Shown here: positions 14,877 through 23,359 of the stretch, in pieces
Layout of the letters: each line of letters starts with the position of its first letter
How positions within the stretch are numbered: the stretch's first letter is position 1
Assembly: GCF_005889725.1 (NCBI RefSeq)
Contig: NZ_VCKX01000088.1
Span: 1-42,732 of the forward strand
Reading direction: 5' to 3'
From: Nonomuraea zeae
GTDB taxonomy: Bacteria > Actinomycetota > Actinomycetes > Streptosporangiales > Streptosporangiaceae
Length of the DNA stretch: 42,732 nucleotides
Translations under genes and position numbers: made by a program
The notes under the pieces: generated by a model
Told to the model about the DNA's origin: nothing
The model's database searches: none
Seen by the model: the letters and a program-made list of their open reading frames with translations, nothing else

Positions 14877-16913
14877 GTGAGCACGCTGCTGGAGAGCTAC
14901 GCCGCCGGACGATGGTTCCGGGCGGCGGACGACGGGGCGCCCTTGCTCGACGCCGCCACCGGCGACGAGGTCGCGCGCATCTCGAGCCGGGGGCTGGACG
15001 TCGCCGCCATGGTGCGGCACGCGCGGGAGACCGGCGGCCCCGCGTTGCGCTCCCTGACCTTCCACGAGCGGGCCGCCCTGCTCAAGGCGCTGGCCAAGCA
15101 CCTGTCGGCGGCCAAGGACGAGCTCTACGCGCTGTCGGTGCGCACCGGCGCCACCGAGCGCGACACCTGGGTCGACGTGGACGGCGGCTTCGGCACCCTG
15201 TTCAGCTACGCGAGCAAGGGCGTGCGTGAGCTGCCGAACGACACGATCGTCCTCGACGGTGGCCTCGAACGCCTGGGCAAGGGCGGCACCTTCGCCGGCC
15301 AGCACATCCACACCTCCCGGCCGGGCGTCGCGGTGCAGATCAACGCCTTCAACTTCCCCGTCTGGGGCATGCTGGAGAAGCTCGCGCCGGCCTTCCTGGC
15401 CGGGCTGCCGACGATCGTCAAGCCCGGGAGCCAGACGGCCTACCTCACCGAGCTCGTCGTCCGGCGCATCATCGAGTCGGGCATCCTGCCCGAAGGAACG
15501 CTCCAGCTCATCGCCGGCAGCGCGGGCAACCTGCTCGACGAGCTGACCGTGCACGACTCCGTGGCCTTCACCGGCTCCGCGCACACCGCCGGCATCCTGC
15601 GCCGCCACCCGAACGTGCTCGACGGCGGCGTCGTGCTGGGCGTCGAGGCCGACTCGCTCAACTGCTCCATCCTCGGCCCCGACGTGCGGCCGGACGACCC
15701 CGAGTTCGATCTGTTCATCAAGGGCGTCGTCGCCGAGATGACCAGCAAGGCCGGGCAGAAGTGCACCGCCATCCGCCGGGTGCTGGTGCCCGAGAACCTG
15801 GCCGGCCAGGTGGCCGAGGCCCTGGCCGCCCGCCTGGCGAAGGTCACCGTCGGCGACCCGCGCAACCCCGGCGTGCGGATGGGCCCGCTGGCGAGCCTCG
15901 GCCAGCGCGACGAGGTGCGCAAGGCCGTCGAGGCACTGCGGGCGAGCGCCGAGGTCGTCTTCGGCGACCCCGGAGGCGCGGCCCTGCTCGACGGCGACGC
16001 CGAGCGCGGCGCCTTCATGACCCCGCTCGTGCTGCGCGCCCGCCCCGGCGCCACCGAGCCGCACGACGTCGAGCCGTTCGGCCCCGTCAGCACCGTGCTC
16101 GCCTACGACGGCATCGAGTCGGCGCTCGCGCTGGCCGCCCGCGGCAAGGGCAGCCTCGTCGCCTCCGTCGTCACCCACGACCCGCAGGTCGCGCGCTCGG
16201 TGGTGCTCGGGCTGGCACCCTGGCACGGCCGGGTCCTCGTCCTCGACCGGGACGACGCCAAGGAGTCCACCGGGCACGGCTCGCCGCTGCCCGTCCTCGT
16301 GCACGGCGGCCCCGGCCGGGCCGGCGGCGGCGAGGAGCTCGGCGGCGTGCGCGCGGTCCTGCACCACATGCAGCGCACCGCCGTCCAGGCGTCGCCCGAC
16401 CAGCTCACCGCGATCACCGGCCGCTGGACGACCGGGGCCGCCCGCGCCGCGTCCGGCGTGCACCCCTTCCGCAAGTCGCTGGCCGAGCTGCGGATCGGCG
16501 ACACGATCGCTTCCGAGAAGCGGACGGTGTCGCTCGCCGACATCGACCACTTCGCCGAGTTCACCGGCGACACCTTCTACGCGCACACCGACCCCGAGGC
16601 GGCCGCGCGCAACCCGCTGTTCGGCGGCATCGTCGCCCACGGCTACCTCGTCGTGTCCCTCGCCGCCGGCCTCTTCGTCGACCCGGCGCCCGGCCCGGTG
16701 CTGGCCAACTTCGGCGTGGACGCCCTGCGCTTCCTCACCCCGGTCAAGGCCGGCGACACCATCGACGTGACGCTCACCGTCAAGCAGATCACGCCGCGCA
16801 CCAACGCGGACTACGGCGAAGTGCGCTGGGACGCCGTGGTGACCAACCAGGAAGGGCTGCCGGTCGCCACCTACGACGTGCTGACCCTGGTGGCGAAGAC
16901 CTGGGAGGACTGA
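14877..16913 (+). CDS. paaZ: bifunctional oxepin-CoA hydrolase / 3-oxo-5,6-dehydrosuberyl-CoA semialdehyde dehydrogenase (PaaZ)
   Basis: A 678-residue two-domain enzyme that opens the oxepin-CoA ring and oxidises the resulting aldehyde with NADP. The N-terminal aldehyde dehydrogenase domain (about 1-515) has the nucleophile Cys296 in SKAGQKCTAIRRVLV and VAVQINAFNFPVWGMLEKLA. The C-terminal MaoC-type hydratase domain (about 530-678) has the dyad Asp565/His570 in FTGDTFYAHTDPEAA. Both activities therefore look intact. The GTG start at 14877 has AGAGAGGAG upstream. It leads the two-gene plus-strand operon with paaG and diverges from paaA over the operator. Confidence 0.95.
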   Translation: MSTLLESYAAGRWFRAADDGAPLLDAATGDEVARISSRGLDVAAMVRHARETGGPALRSLTFHERAALLKALAKHLSAAKDELYALSVRTGATERDTWVDVDGGFGTLFSYASKGVRELPNDTIVLDGGLERLGKGGTFAGQHIHTSRPGVAVQINAFNFPVWGMLEKLAPAFLAGLPTIVKPGSQTAYLTELVVRRIIESGILPEGTLQLIAGSAGNLLDELTVHDSVAFTGSAHTAGILRRHPNVLDGGVVLGVEADSLNCSILGPDVRPDDPEFDLFIKGVVAEMTSKAGQKCTAIRRVLVPENLAGQVAEALAARLAKVTVGDPRNPGVRMGPLASLGQRDEVRKAVEALRASAEVVFGDPGGAALLDGDAERGAFMTPLVLRARPGATEPHDVEPFGPVSTVLAYDGIESALALAARGKGSLVASVVTHDPQVARSVVLGLAPWHGRVLVLDRDDAKESTGHGSPLPVLVHGGPGRAGGGEELGGVRAVLHHMQRTAVQASPDQLTAITGRWTTGAARAASGVHPFRKSLAELRIGDTIASEKRTVSLADIDHFAEFTGDTFYAHTDPEAAARNPLFGGIVAHGYLVVSLAAGLFVDPAPGPVLANFGVDALRFLTPVKAGDTIDVTLTVKQITPRTNADYGEVRWDAVVTNQEGLPVATYDVLTLVAKTWED

Positions 16914-16914
16914 C

Positions 16915-17694
16915 GTGCTCAGCGTCGAACGCCACGGCGCGGTGGCCGTCCTCACCCTCGACCGTCCCGACCGGCGCAACGCGCTCGACGCCGGGCTCAA
17001 GACGGCCCTGCGCCACGCGCTGGCGGCCGCCGCCGACGACGACGGCGTCCGCGCGGTGCTGCTGACCGGCGCGGGCAAGGCGTTCTGCGTCGGGCAGGAC
17101 CTCGCCGAGCACGCGGCCGGGCTGCGCGCCGACCCCGGCCACGCGTTCGACACCGTGGAGGCGGACTACGCGCCGATCATCCGGCTGGTGACCACGATGG
17201 CCAAGCCGGTCGTGGCCGCCGTCAACGGCGCCTGCGTCGGCGCCGGGCTGGCTCTCGCGCTCGCCTGTGACCTGCGGGTGCTCGCCGAGGAGGCGGTGTT
17301 CGCCACGGCGTTCACCGGGATCGGGCTCACCTGCGACTCCGGGCTGTCGGCGACGCTCACCCGGGCGGTCGGCGAGGCCAGGGCCAAGGAGCTCGTGCTG
17401 CTCGGCCGGTCGTTCACCGCCGAGCAGGCGGTCGCGTGGGGGATCGCCGGCCAGGTCGTGCCCGGCGCGGACGTCGGCAAGACCGGCCTGGAGCTGGCGG
17501 CCCGGCTCGCGGCCGGGCCGACCGCAGCCTACGCCGAGTCCAAGCGGCTCATCTCCGAGTCATGGGGCCGCGACCTCGGGACGGTGCTCACGGACGAGGC
17601 CCGCGCGCAGGAACGCCTCGGCCGGACCGGCGATCACGCCGGAGCGGTCGAGGCGTTCCTCGGCAAGCGCGCGCCCGTCTTCACCGGGCACTGA
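16915..17694 (+). CDS. paaG: 2-(1,2-epoxy-1,2-dihydrophenyl)acetyl-CoA isomerase (PaaG)
   Basis: A 259-residue crotonase-fold isomerase that turns ring-epoxide CoA into oxepin-CoA and also isomerises dehydrosuberyl-CoA double bonds. The hydratase glutamates are missing, and an Asp is present in GIGLTCDSGLSATLTRAVGE, the position of the catalytic Asp of PaaG. The oxyanion region reads FCVGQDLAEHA. It begins at GTG 16915, one base after the paaZ stop. The C-terminus is normal (FLGKRAPVFTGH). Confidence 0.9.
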   Translation: MLSVERHGAVAVLTLDRPDRRNALDAGLKTALRHALAAAADDDGVRAVLLTGAGKAFCVGQDLAEHAAGLRADPGHAFDTVEADYAPIIRLVTTMAKPVVAAVNGACVGAGLALALACDLRVLAEEAVFATAFTGIGLTCDSGLSATLTRAVGEARAKELVLLGRSFTAEQAVAWGIAGQVVPGADVGKTGLELAARLAAGPTAAYAESKRLISESWGRDLGTVLTDEARAQERLGRTGDHAGAVEAFLGKRAPVFTGH

Positions 17695-17960
17695 CCTCCT
17701 GGAACGCCAGGTCGATGGCGGTCCAGGCCATGGCGGTGGCGCCGTCCAGGACCGCCCTCCTCGGCCGGGGTGCCGAGCACGGTCACCGTCAGCCCGAGGT
17801 CGTCGGACAGGCCGGCCAGCGCCGCCCCGGCGCCGACCGCGGCGGCGGCGGCGATGACGTTGTGCCCGCAGGCGTGGCCGATGCCGGGCAGGGCGTCGTA
17901 CTCGGCGCAGATCCCGACGTGCAGCGGGCCCTGCGCTCGCTCCACCCGCCGACGACGTCC
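17681..17960 (-). pseudogene. remnant of an M20-family amidohydrolase
   Basis: On the minus strand about 17760-17935 encodes GPLHVGICAEYDALPGIGHA then CGHNVIAAAAAVGAGAALAG, ending GTPAEEGG. This is the metal-binding core of an M20 peptidase/amidohydrolase, with the CAEYDALP and GHACGHN motifs. Directly after it, in a different frame, 17681-17760 encodes AVLDGATAMAWTAIDLAFQE and then VSAR with a stop, resembling the extreme C-terminus of the same family. The ~250 residues expected between them, and the N-terminus before GPLHVG, are gone or unrecognisable. So this is a gene with internal and 5' deletions, not a small working protein. Its 3' end overlaps the end of paaG on the other strand. Confidence 0.75.
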
Positions 17961-18051
17961 GCGGCCCGCCGCTTGGCGCCCTCCGGGGCGCGCCGCACGC
18001 CGCCCCGGGTCTCTTCCGCGGCCTCTTCCGGGGTTTCTTCCACGCCCGTCA

Positions 18052-19452
18052 TCAGGCCGTGGGAGCAAGGTGGACGGACGTGGGGCGGGTGGCGGCGTCG
18101 TAGGCCGCGCGGGCGCCGGTGGCCCCCATGCCGCTGTCGCCGGCCGGCTCGTAGAGCCGCTCGGGGCCGCCGCCCTGCCACTGGTTCACCCACACCACGC
18201 CGGCGGGGATGCGCCGCGCCGCCGCCACGTGCTCCGGGTCGCCGGTGTAGACGGTGGCGGCCAGGCCGTAGCGCGTGGCGGCCGCCCGCTCCAGCCCCTC
18301 CTCGAAGGAGGCGACCACGGCGACGGGGGCGAGTGGGCCGAAGGTCTCCTCGGTCATGACGAGCATGGACTCGTCCACGCCGGTCAGCACGGTGGCGGGG
18401 TAGAAGAAGCCCTTGCCCTCGGGCACCACGCCGCCGGTGCGGACGGTCGCGCCGCGTTCGACCGCGTCGGCGACGTGCCGGACGACGATGTCCCGCTGCC
18501 GCCGGTCCACCAGCGGCCCCAGGACGTCGCCGGTGGTGTAGCCCGAGGCGGCCGCCACCAGGGCGTCGATGAAGGCGTCGGCGACGTCGCGGTGCACGTA
18601 GATCCGCTCCATGGAGGTGCAGATCTGGCCCGAGTTGGCGAACGCCCCGAACGCGACGGCGGCGGCGGTCGCGACCGGGTCGACGCCCGCGTCCACGATC
18701 ACCGGGTCCTTGCCGCCGAGCTCGAGGATCGCGCGGTGCAGCCGGCCGCCGCTCTCCGCGCCGACCCGGCGGCCGGCCTCGATCGAGCCGGTGAAGTGCA
18801 CGAGCCCGATCCCCTCGTCGGCGACCAGCGGCGCGCCGGCGCGCGAGTCGCCCAGCACCAGGTTGACCACGCCGTCCGGCAGGTCCATGAGCTCCAGCAG
18901 CCGCACCGCCGACACGGGGGAGCGCTCCGAGGGCTTGATCACGACGGTGTTCCCGGCGGCCAGCAGCGGGCCGATCGCCCCCAGGGTCATGGGGATGGGG
19001 AAGTTCCACGGCACGATCACCGCCGCCACGCCGACGGGGCTGCGCACGATCGTGGTGCCGCCGCCGTCCGGGCCCGCGATGGTCTCCTCGAACGGGTAGT
19101 CCAGGGCCTCGGCGGCGGCGCCCTTGAGCCCCACCGCCGCGCCGCCGATGAAGGCGCTGCCGAGGGCGACGGGCTTGCCCATCTCGGCGCACTCGACCTC
19201 CGCCAGCTCCTCGGCGTGCGCGGCGATCGTGTCCGCCCAGCGGCCGATCAGGTCCACGCGCTCGGCGACCGGCAGCGCGGCCCAGGCCGGAGCGGCCTTC
19301 GCGGCCGCGTCCACGGCCAGGCGGACGTCCTCCGCCGAGCCGCTGGGGCAGCGGGCGACGACCTCCTCGGTCGCCGGGTTGATCACCTCGTGGAAGGTGT
19401 CGCCCCGGGAGTCCGCCCAGATGCCGCCGATCAGGTTCTGCAAGGTCTTCAC
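18052..19452 (-). CDS. betB: aldehyde dehydrogenase, probable betaine-aldehyde dehydrogenase
   Basis: A 466-residue NAD(P)-dependent aldehyde dehydrogenase. Visible motifs are VIVPWNFPIPMTLGAIGPLL, FTGSIEAGRRVG, catalytic Glu in LELGGKDPVIV, and nucleophile Cys in NSGQICTSMERIYVH. The C-terminal MTEETFGPLAPVAVV is typical. The start is GTG 19452 with AAGGAG ten bases upstream; no good ATG is nearby. It lies 14 bases after the GMC dehydrogenase on the same strand, which together with the GbsR-type regulator suggests conversion of betaine aldehyde to glycine betaine. The specific substrate is inferred from context, since many aldehyde dehydrogenases share these motifs. Confidence 0.82.
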   Translation of the reverse strand: MKTLQNLIGGIWADSRGDTFHEVINPATEEVVARCPSGSAEDVRLAVDAAAKAAPAWAALPVAERVDLIGRWADTIAAHAEELAEVECAEMGKPVALGSAFIGGAAVGLKGAAAEALDYPFEETIAGPDGGGTTIVRSPVGVAAVIVPWNFPIPMTLGAIGPLLAAGNTVVIKPSERSPVSAVRLLELMDLPDGVVNLVLGDSRAGAPLVADEGIGLVHFTGSIEAGRRVGAESGGRLHRAILELGGKDPVIVDAGVDPVATAAAVAFGAFANSGQICTSMERIYVHRDVADAFIDALVAAASGYTTGDVLGPLVDRRQRDIVVRHVADAVERGATVRTGGVVPEGKGFFYPATVLTGVDESMLVMTEETFGPLAPVAVVASFEEGLERAAATRYGLAATVYTGDPEHVAAARRIPAGVVWVNQWQGGGPERLYEPAGDSGMGATGARAAYDAATRPTSVHLAPTA

Positions 19453-19466
19453 AGGGATGATGCTCC

Positions 19467-21026
19467 TTAGAGGCGGTCGGCCATGAGCTCGCCGACCATG
19501 ATCGAGGCCAGGTTGGTGTTGGCGCGGGGGACGGACGGGAAGATCGACGCGTCGACCACGCGCAACCCCTCCACGCCGAGGACGCGGCACGACGGGTCGA
19601 CCACGGTGCCGGCGTCGCCGGGCGCGCCCATCCGGCAGGTGCTGGTGCCGTGCTGGGCGTCCATGGCGGTGGCGAGGAGGTATTCGTCGAGCCGGGCGTC
19701 GTCGTCCAGGACGGCGAACAGGCGGCTGTTGCGGGCCTCGACGCTGCCCTCGACGATCTGCGCGGCCTCGGGGGAGCGGGCCAGCCCGACCAGCGCCCGT
19801 ACGCCGTCGCGCAACCGCGCCAGGTCGCGGGCGTCCGACAGCATGCGCTCCCTGACCTCGGGCTGGGCCTGCGGATCCGCGGACGTCAGCGTCAGCACGC
19901 CGCGCGAGAAGCTCTGGTTCAGCCACACGCCGAACCCGCCCGCCGGCAAGCTCGTGTCGGCGGACTCCATGGACAGCACGTTCTGGTTCAGCGAGACGAA
20001 CATCATGTCGTGCGGCAGGGCGCCGGGGCCGCTGGTGTAGCGGACGCAGACGTTGGTGTGGCGGTCGTCGGGCGTCTTGATGGCGGCCTCGGCGGTCAGC
20101 GGCAGCTCGACGACGATCATGGGGTGGTCCTGCATGCCGAGGCCGACGGGCAGGTCCCGGCGTACGGTGATGCCCAGGCGGCTCAGGTCGGCGGCGGGGC
20201 CGATGCCCGACCGCAGCAGGATCGCCGGAGAGTGGATCACTCCGGCGCTGAGCACGATCTCGTCGGCGTACTCGGTCACCGCCGCGCCGTCCTGGATCAC
20301 CTGGACGCCGACCGCCCGGTCACCGGCGAAGACGATCCGGTCGACCAGGGCGTCACCGCGGATGGTCAGGCCGGCCAGGGACCGGGCCGGTTCGAGGTAG
20401 CCGTCGTTGACCGTGACCCGGCGCCCGGCGCGCGAGTTGATCGGGTAGGGGGACACGCCGTACGCCTGGGGCGCGTTCACGTCCGGGGCCCACGGGTGCC
20501 CGGCGGCCAGCGCGGCGGCGGCCAGCCCGGCGTCTCCGCCGCCCCACTGCTCCTGCGGCACCCGGTAGATCGGGGTCGGCCCGCCGCGCCCGTGGTAGGG
20601 CTCGTCGCCGAACTGCTCGTCGTCCTCCAGCCTGGCGAAGTAGGGCAGCACGTCGGCGGCCGACCAGCCGGCGCAGCCGGCCGCGGCCCAGTCGTCGAAG
20701 TCCTCCATCGGCGGGCGGATGGCGATCTGCCCGTTGATCGCCGAGCTGCCGCCCACGCCACGTCCCCGCCAGTAAGGGGCCGGCGGCTGCTTGTCGGTAC
20801 GGGAGGAGGTGACGCCCATCCAGACCAGGCCGTCGACGGCGGTGGGGTCGAGCAGCGCGCGGCCGGGGTTCGGCGAGCGCCACGCCTCGTGCATCGCGGC
20901 CGAGCGGTAGTCGGGCCCGGCCTCCAGCAGCAGGACGCGCTTGCCGCGCTCGGCGGACCGGGCGGCCAGTGCCGCGCCGGCGGAACCGGCTCCCACGACG
21001 ATGATGTCCCAGCCCGTGTCAGTCAC
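19467..21026 (-). CDS. betA: GMC-family oxidoreductase, probable choline dehydrogenase
   Basis: A 519-residue FAD flavoprotein of the glucose-methanol-choline family. The ADP-binding motif is IIVVGAGSAGAALAAR at residues ~7-22. GMC signature 1 is GRGVGGSSAINGQIAIRPP, and signature 2 is SAGVIHSPAILLRSGIGP. The catalytic His region is QHGTSTCRMG, and the protein ends in the usual FAD/dimer segment (ANTNLASIMVGELMADRL). I chose GTG 21026 because GGAGG lies six bases upstream; the frame extends to 21065 without support. Pairing with an aldehyde dehydrogenase and a divergent GbsR regulator points to choline oxidation for osmoprotection or as a carbon source. Other alcohols remain possible. Confidence 0.82.
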   Translation of the reverse strand: MTDTGWDIIVVGAGSAGAALAARSAERGKRVLLLEAGPDYRSAAMHEAWRSPNPGRALLDPTAVDGLVWMGVTSSRTDKQPPAPYWRGRGVGGSSAINGQIAIRPPMEDFDDWAAAGCAGWSAADVLPYFARLEDDEQFGDEPYHGRGGPTPIYRVPQEQWGGGDAGLAAAALAAGHPWAPDVNAPQAYGVSPYPINSRAGRRVTVNDGYLEPARSLAGLTIRGDALVDRIVFAGDRAVGVQVIQDGAAVTEYADEIVLSAGVIHSPAILLRSGIGPAADLSRLGITVRRDLPVGLGMQDHPMIVVELPLTAEAAIKTPDDRHTNVCVRYTSGPGALPHDMMFVSLNQNVLSMESADTSLPAGGFGVWLNQSFSRGVLTLTSADPQAQPEVRERMLSDARDLARLRDGVRALVGLARSPEAAQIVEGSVEARNSRLFAVLDDDARLDEYLLATAMDAQHGTSTCRMGAPGDAGTVVDPSCRVLGVEGLRVVDASIFPSVPRANTNLASIMVGELMADRL

Positions 21027-21115
21027 GGAGAACCTCCTGCGATTCGGCTCAGGGGAGCGCGGCACCGGATCTGTCCGGAGCGCGTGTTAGCCGGTAGACT
21101 GCCGCTAAGCGGAAA

Positions 21116-21133
21116 GTTCAGTCAAGAGTGAAC
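21116..21133. promoter_or_regulatory. 18-bp inverted repeat, probable GbsR operator
   Basis: GTTCAGTCA and AGAGTGAAC pair at 7 of 9 positions, with perfect GTTCA/TGAAC outer arms. A further TTCA follows at 21135-21138, and an oligo-T tract at 21141-21147 makes the segment markedly AT-rich. It lies between the divergent GMC dehydrogenase and GbsR genes, 33 bases before the regulator start. Confidence 0.6.
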
Positions 21134-21166
21134 ATTCAAGTTTTTTTGAGAGTTTAGGAGTCGGTG

Positions 21167-21625
21167 GTGTCCAGCGCGGTCGGCGATGCGAACCCCCTGG
21201 TCGACGATTTCGGCCTGTACATCGGCCGCGCGATGGGCTGGCCGCCGATGGCCGGGCGGACCGCCGGCGTCCTCATGCTCAGCGACGCGCCCATGACGAT
21301 GGCGGAGCTGCAGAGCGCGCTCGGCGCGAGCAAGGGCTCGATGTCGGAGACCACCCGCCTGCTGATCCTCAGCGGCACCGTGCGCCGCTTCAAGGAGCCG
21401 GGCGCGCGGCAGTACGTCTACGAGTGGCGCGACGACGCCTGGCTCGGCTGCCTGCAGCACCAGGTGGAGCAGACGACCGAGCTGCTGGGCCTGGCCGAGA
21501 ACGCGCGGGCGCGCTCGGACGGCCTTCCCGAGCGGCAGCGCGCCCGCCTCGCCGAGATGCACGAGTACTACACGTTCATGGTGCGCCGGCTCGAGGCGCT
21601 GCTGGCGGAGTACGCGGCGCGCTGA
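21167..21625 (+). CDS. GbsR/MarR family transcriptional regulator
   Basis: A 152-residue regulator of the GbsR-type MarR group. The wHTH covers residues ~15-75: LVDDFGLYIGRAMGWPPMAG, then MTMAELQSALGASKGSMSET and LILSGTVRRFKEPGARQYVY, which is the diagnostic GbsR pattern. A C-terminal helical dimerisation segment follows. Two GTG codons (21164, 21167) are adjacent; the second has AGGAG at a six-base spacing and is preferred. GbsR in Bacillus is a choline-responsive repressor of betaine synthesis. Divergence from a choline-dehydrogenase-like/aldehyde dehydrogenase pair supports the same job here. Confidence 0.85.
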   Translation: MSSAVGDANPLVDDFGLYIGRAMGWPPMAGRTAGVLMLSDAPMTMAELQSALGASKGSMSETTRLLILSGTVRRFKEPGARQYVYEWRDDAWLGCLQHQVEQTTELLGLAENARARSDGLPERQRARLAEMHEYYTFMVRRLEALLAEYAAR

Positions 21626-21629
21626 TCGC

Positions 21630-22133
21630 TCAGGTGGCCCGCCACTCCGCGCCCGGGCCGCGGGCCTCTTCGAACACCAGCCACGTGCGGGTGGCCCGCA
21701 CGCCGGGGATGTCCTGGATGCGCTCCAGCACCACGTGCCGCAGCATCGCGTTGTCCGGCGTCCTGACCAGCACCAGCACGTCGTAGTCGCCGCCGACCAT
21801 GGCGAAGTGCTCCACGTAGGGGGTCTCCCGCAGCCGGGCCGACACCGCGCGCCAGGAGTTCTGCTCGATGGTGACCGACACGTATGCGCTGGTGCCCAGG
21901 CCCGCCTTGTGCGGTGCCAGCTCGGCCCGGAACCCGGTGATCACCCCGTCGTCCGTCAACCGGGTGAGGCGGGCGTAGGCGTTGGCGCGCGAGATGTGCA
22001 CGCGCTCGGCCAGCGACCGCACCGACATCCGGCCGTCACGCACCAGCTCGACGATGATCGCGCGGTCCACTTCGTCCAGCTGTCCGGCCGAACGTCCCGG
22101 CCAGCCCCCCTCAGTGCCCTCTCCGGCAGACAT
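21630..22133 (-). CDS. Lrp/AsnC family transcriptional regulator (BkdR-like)
   Basis: A 167-residue feast/famine regulator. The N-terminal HTH is LDEVDRAIIVELVRDGRMSV then RSLAERVHISRANAYARLTR. The C-terminal RAM ligand-binding domain has AYVSVTIEQNSWRAVSARLR and FAMVGGDYDVLVLVRTPDN. The start at 22133 is chosen for the G-rich ribosome site about seven bases upstream; an in-frame ATG at 22163 would add ten residues. It is divergent from the branched-chain 2-oxoacid dehydrogenase operon, as bkdR is in other bacteria, so it probably senses a branched-chain amino acid or its 2-oxo acid. The stop is five bases from the converging GbsR gene. Confidence 0.87.
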   Translation of the reverse strand: MSAGEGTEGGWPGRSAGQLDEVDRAIIVELVRDGRMSVRSLAERVHISRANAYARLTRLTDDGVITGFRAELAPHKAGLGTSAYVSVTIEQNSWRAVSARLRETPYVEHFAMVGGDYDVLVLVRTPDNAMLRHVVLERIQDIPGVRATRTWLVFEEARGPGAEWRAT

Positions 22134-22152
22134 TTGGCCCCCCTTAAGCCGT

Positions 22153-22194
22153 CGTTCAACCATTTGTCGCCTATCATGCCTGATGTCTTGAACG
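22153..22194. promoter_or_regulatory. widely spaced inverted repeat upstream of the bkd operon
   Basis: CGTTCAA (22153-22159) and TTGAACG (22188-22194) are perfect reverse complements with a 28-base spacer, so arm centres are about 35 bases apart. Lrp-type octamers often bind such spaced, AT-rich half-sites. The pair sits in the divergent gap between the Lrp gene and the E1 alpha gene. Confidence 0.45.
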
Positions 22195-22251
22195 GATGGC
22201 TCCGCTGGCGGACGCTTTGCTTGTCAAACGTCCAGAGAAAGTGAGCGTCGC

Positions 22252-23358
22252 ATGTCCGTGCGGACGAGCCGCCGAGCGGTCGACGGCCTTCTCCCCTCGC
22301 CCGAGCCGGTTCGCTTCGTCGCCGAGGACGGCACGGCCGTCGAGGCGCCGGCCGGATACCCGGCCCCGGCGGACGAGCAGTTGCTGGAGGGCTACCGCCG
22401 GATGGTGCTGGGCCGGCGCTTCGACCGCCAGGCGACCGCCCTGACCAAGCAGGGCCGGCTCGCCGTCTACCCGTCGAGCCGGGGGCAGGAGGCCTGCCAG
22501 GTCGCCGGCGTGCTCGCGCTGCGCGCCGGCGACTGGCTCTTCCCCACCTACCGGGACTCCGTGGCCCTGGTCGCCAGGGGCGTCGACCCCGTCGAGGTGC
22601 TCACCCTGCTGCGCGGCGGCTGGCACTGCGGCTACGACCCGGTGGCCACCCGCGTCGCGCCGCAGTGCACGCCGCTGGCCACCCAGACGATCCACGCGGT
22701 CGGCATGGCCGAGGCGCTGCGCCGCAAGGGCGAGGACGCCGTGGTCATGGCCTTCATCGGCGACGGCGGCACCAGCGAGGGCGACTTCCACGAGGCGCTC
22801 AACTACGCGGCCGTGCTCAACGCGCCGGTCGTGTTCTTCGTGCAGAACAACAAGTACGCGATCTCCGTCCCGCTGGCCAAGCAGAGCGCGGCACCGGCGC
22901 TGGCCTACAAGGGGATCGGCTACGGCATGCGTTCCGAGCAGGTGGACGGCAACGACCTCGTCGCGGTGCTGTCGGTGCTCAGCTCGGCGGCCGAACGGGC
23001 GCGGACGGGCGGCGGCCCGGCCCTGGTGGAGGCGCACACCTACCGCATGGACGCGCACACCAACGCCGACGACGCCACCCGCTACCGCGAGACGGAGGAG
23101 GTCGAGCAGTGGGCGTCGGCCGACCCGCTCGCCCGCCTTGAGACCTACCTGCTGGGCCGGGGCCTGCTGGACGCCGAGGCCGTCGCCGCGGCGCACGAGG
23201 CCGCGGAGGAGTTCGCCGCGCGGCTGCGCGAGCGGATGAATGCCGATCCCGAGCTGAACCCGTACGAGCTGTTCGACCACGTCTTCGCCGAGCCCACACC
23301 CCAGCTGCGCGAGCAGCGGGCGGTGCTGGCGTCCGAGCTGAGCGCGTCGGAGGAGTGA
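22252..23358 (+). CDS. bkdA: branched-chain 2-oxoacid dehydrogenase E1 component, alpha subunit
   Basis: A 368-residue thiamine diphosphate-dependent E1 alpha subunit. The ThDP motif is FIGDGGTSEGDFHEALNYAA, ending at NN in VVFFVQNNKYAISVP. The phosphorylation-loop region reads YRMDAHTNADDATRYRETEE. Early signature VYPSSRGQEACQVAGVLALR fits the acetoin/pyruvate/branched-chain E1 group. Together with E1 beta and E2 it decarboxylates 2-oxo acids and transfers the acyl group to lipoyl-E2. Branched-chain rather than pyruvate specificity is inferred from the Lrp regulator and the aminotransferase neighbour. E3 is not in the window. Confidence 0.87.
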   Translation: MSVRTSRRAVDGLLPSPEPVRFVAEDGTAVEAPAGYPAPADEQLLEGYRRMVLGRRFDRQATALTKQGRLAVYPSSRGQEACQVAGVLALRAGDWLFPTYRDSVALVARGVDPVEVLTLLRGGWHCGYDPVATRVAPQCTPLATQTIHAVGMAEALRRKGEDAVVMAFIGDGGTSEGDFHEALNYAAVLNAPVVFFVQNNKYAISVPLAKQSAAPALAYKGIGYGMRSEQVDGNDLVAVLSVLSSAAERARTGGGPALVEAHTYRMDAHTNADDATRYRETEEVEQWASADPLARLETYLLGRGLLDAEAVAAAHEAAEEFAARLRERMNADPELNPYELFDHVFAEPTPQLREQRAVLASELSASEE

Positions 23359-23359
23359 C

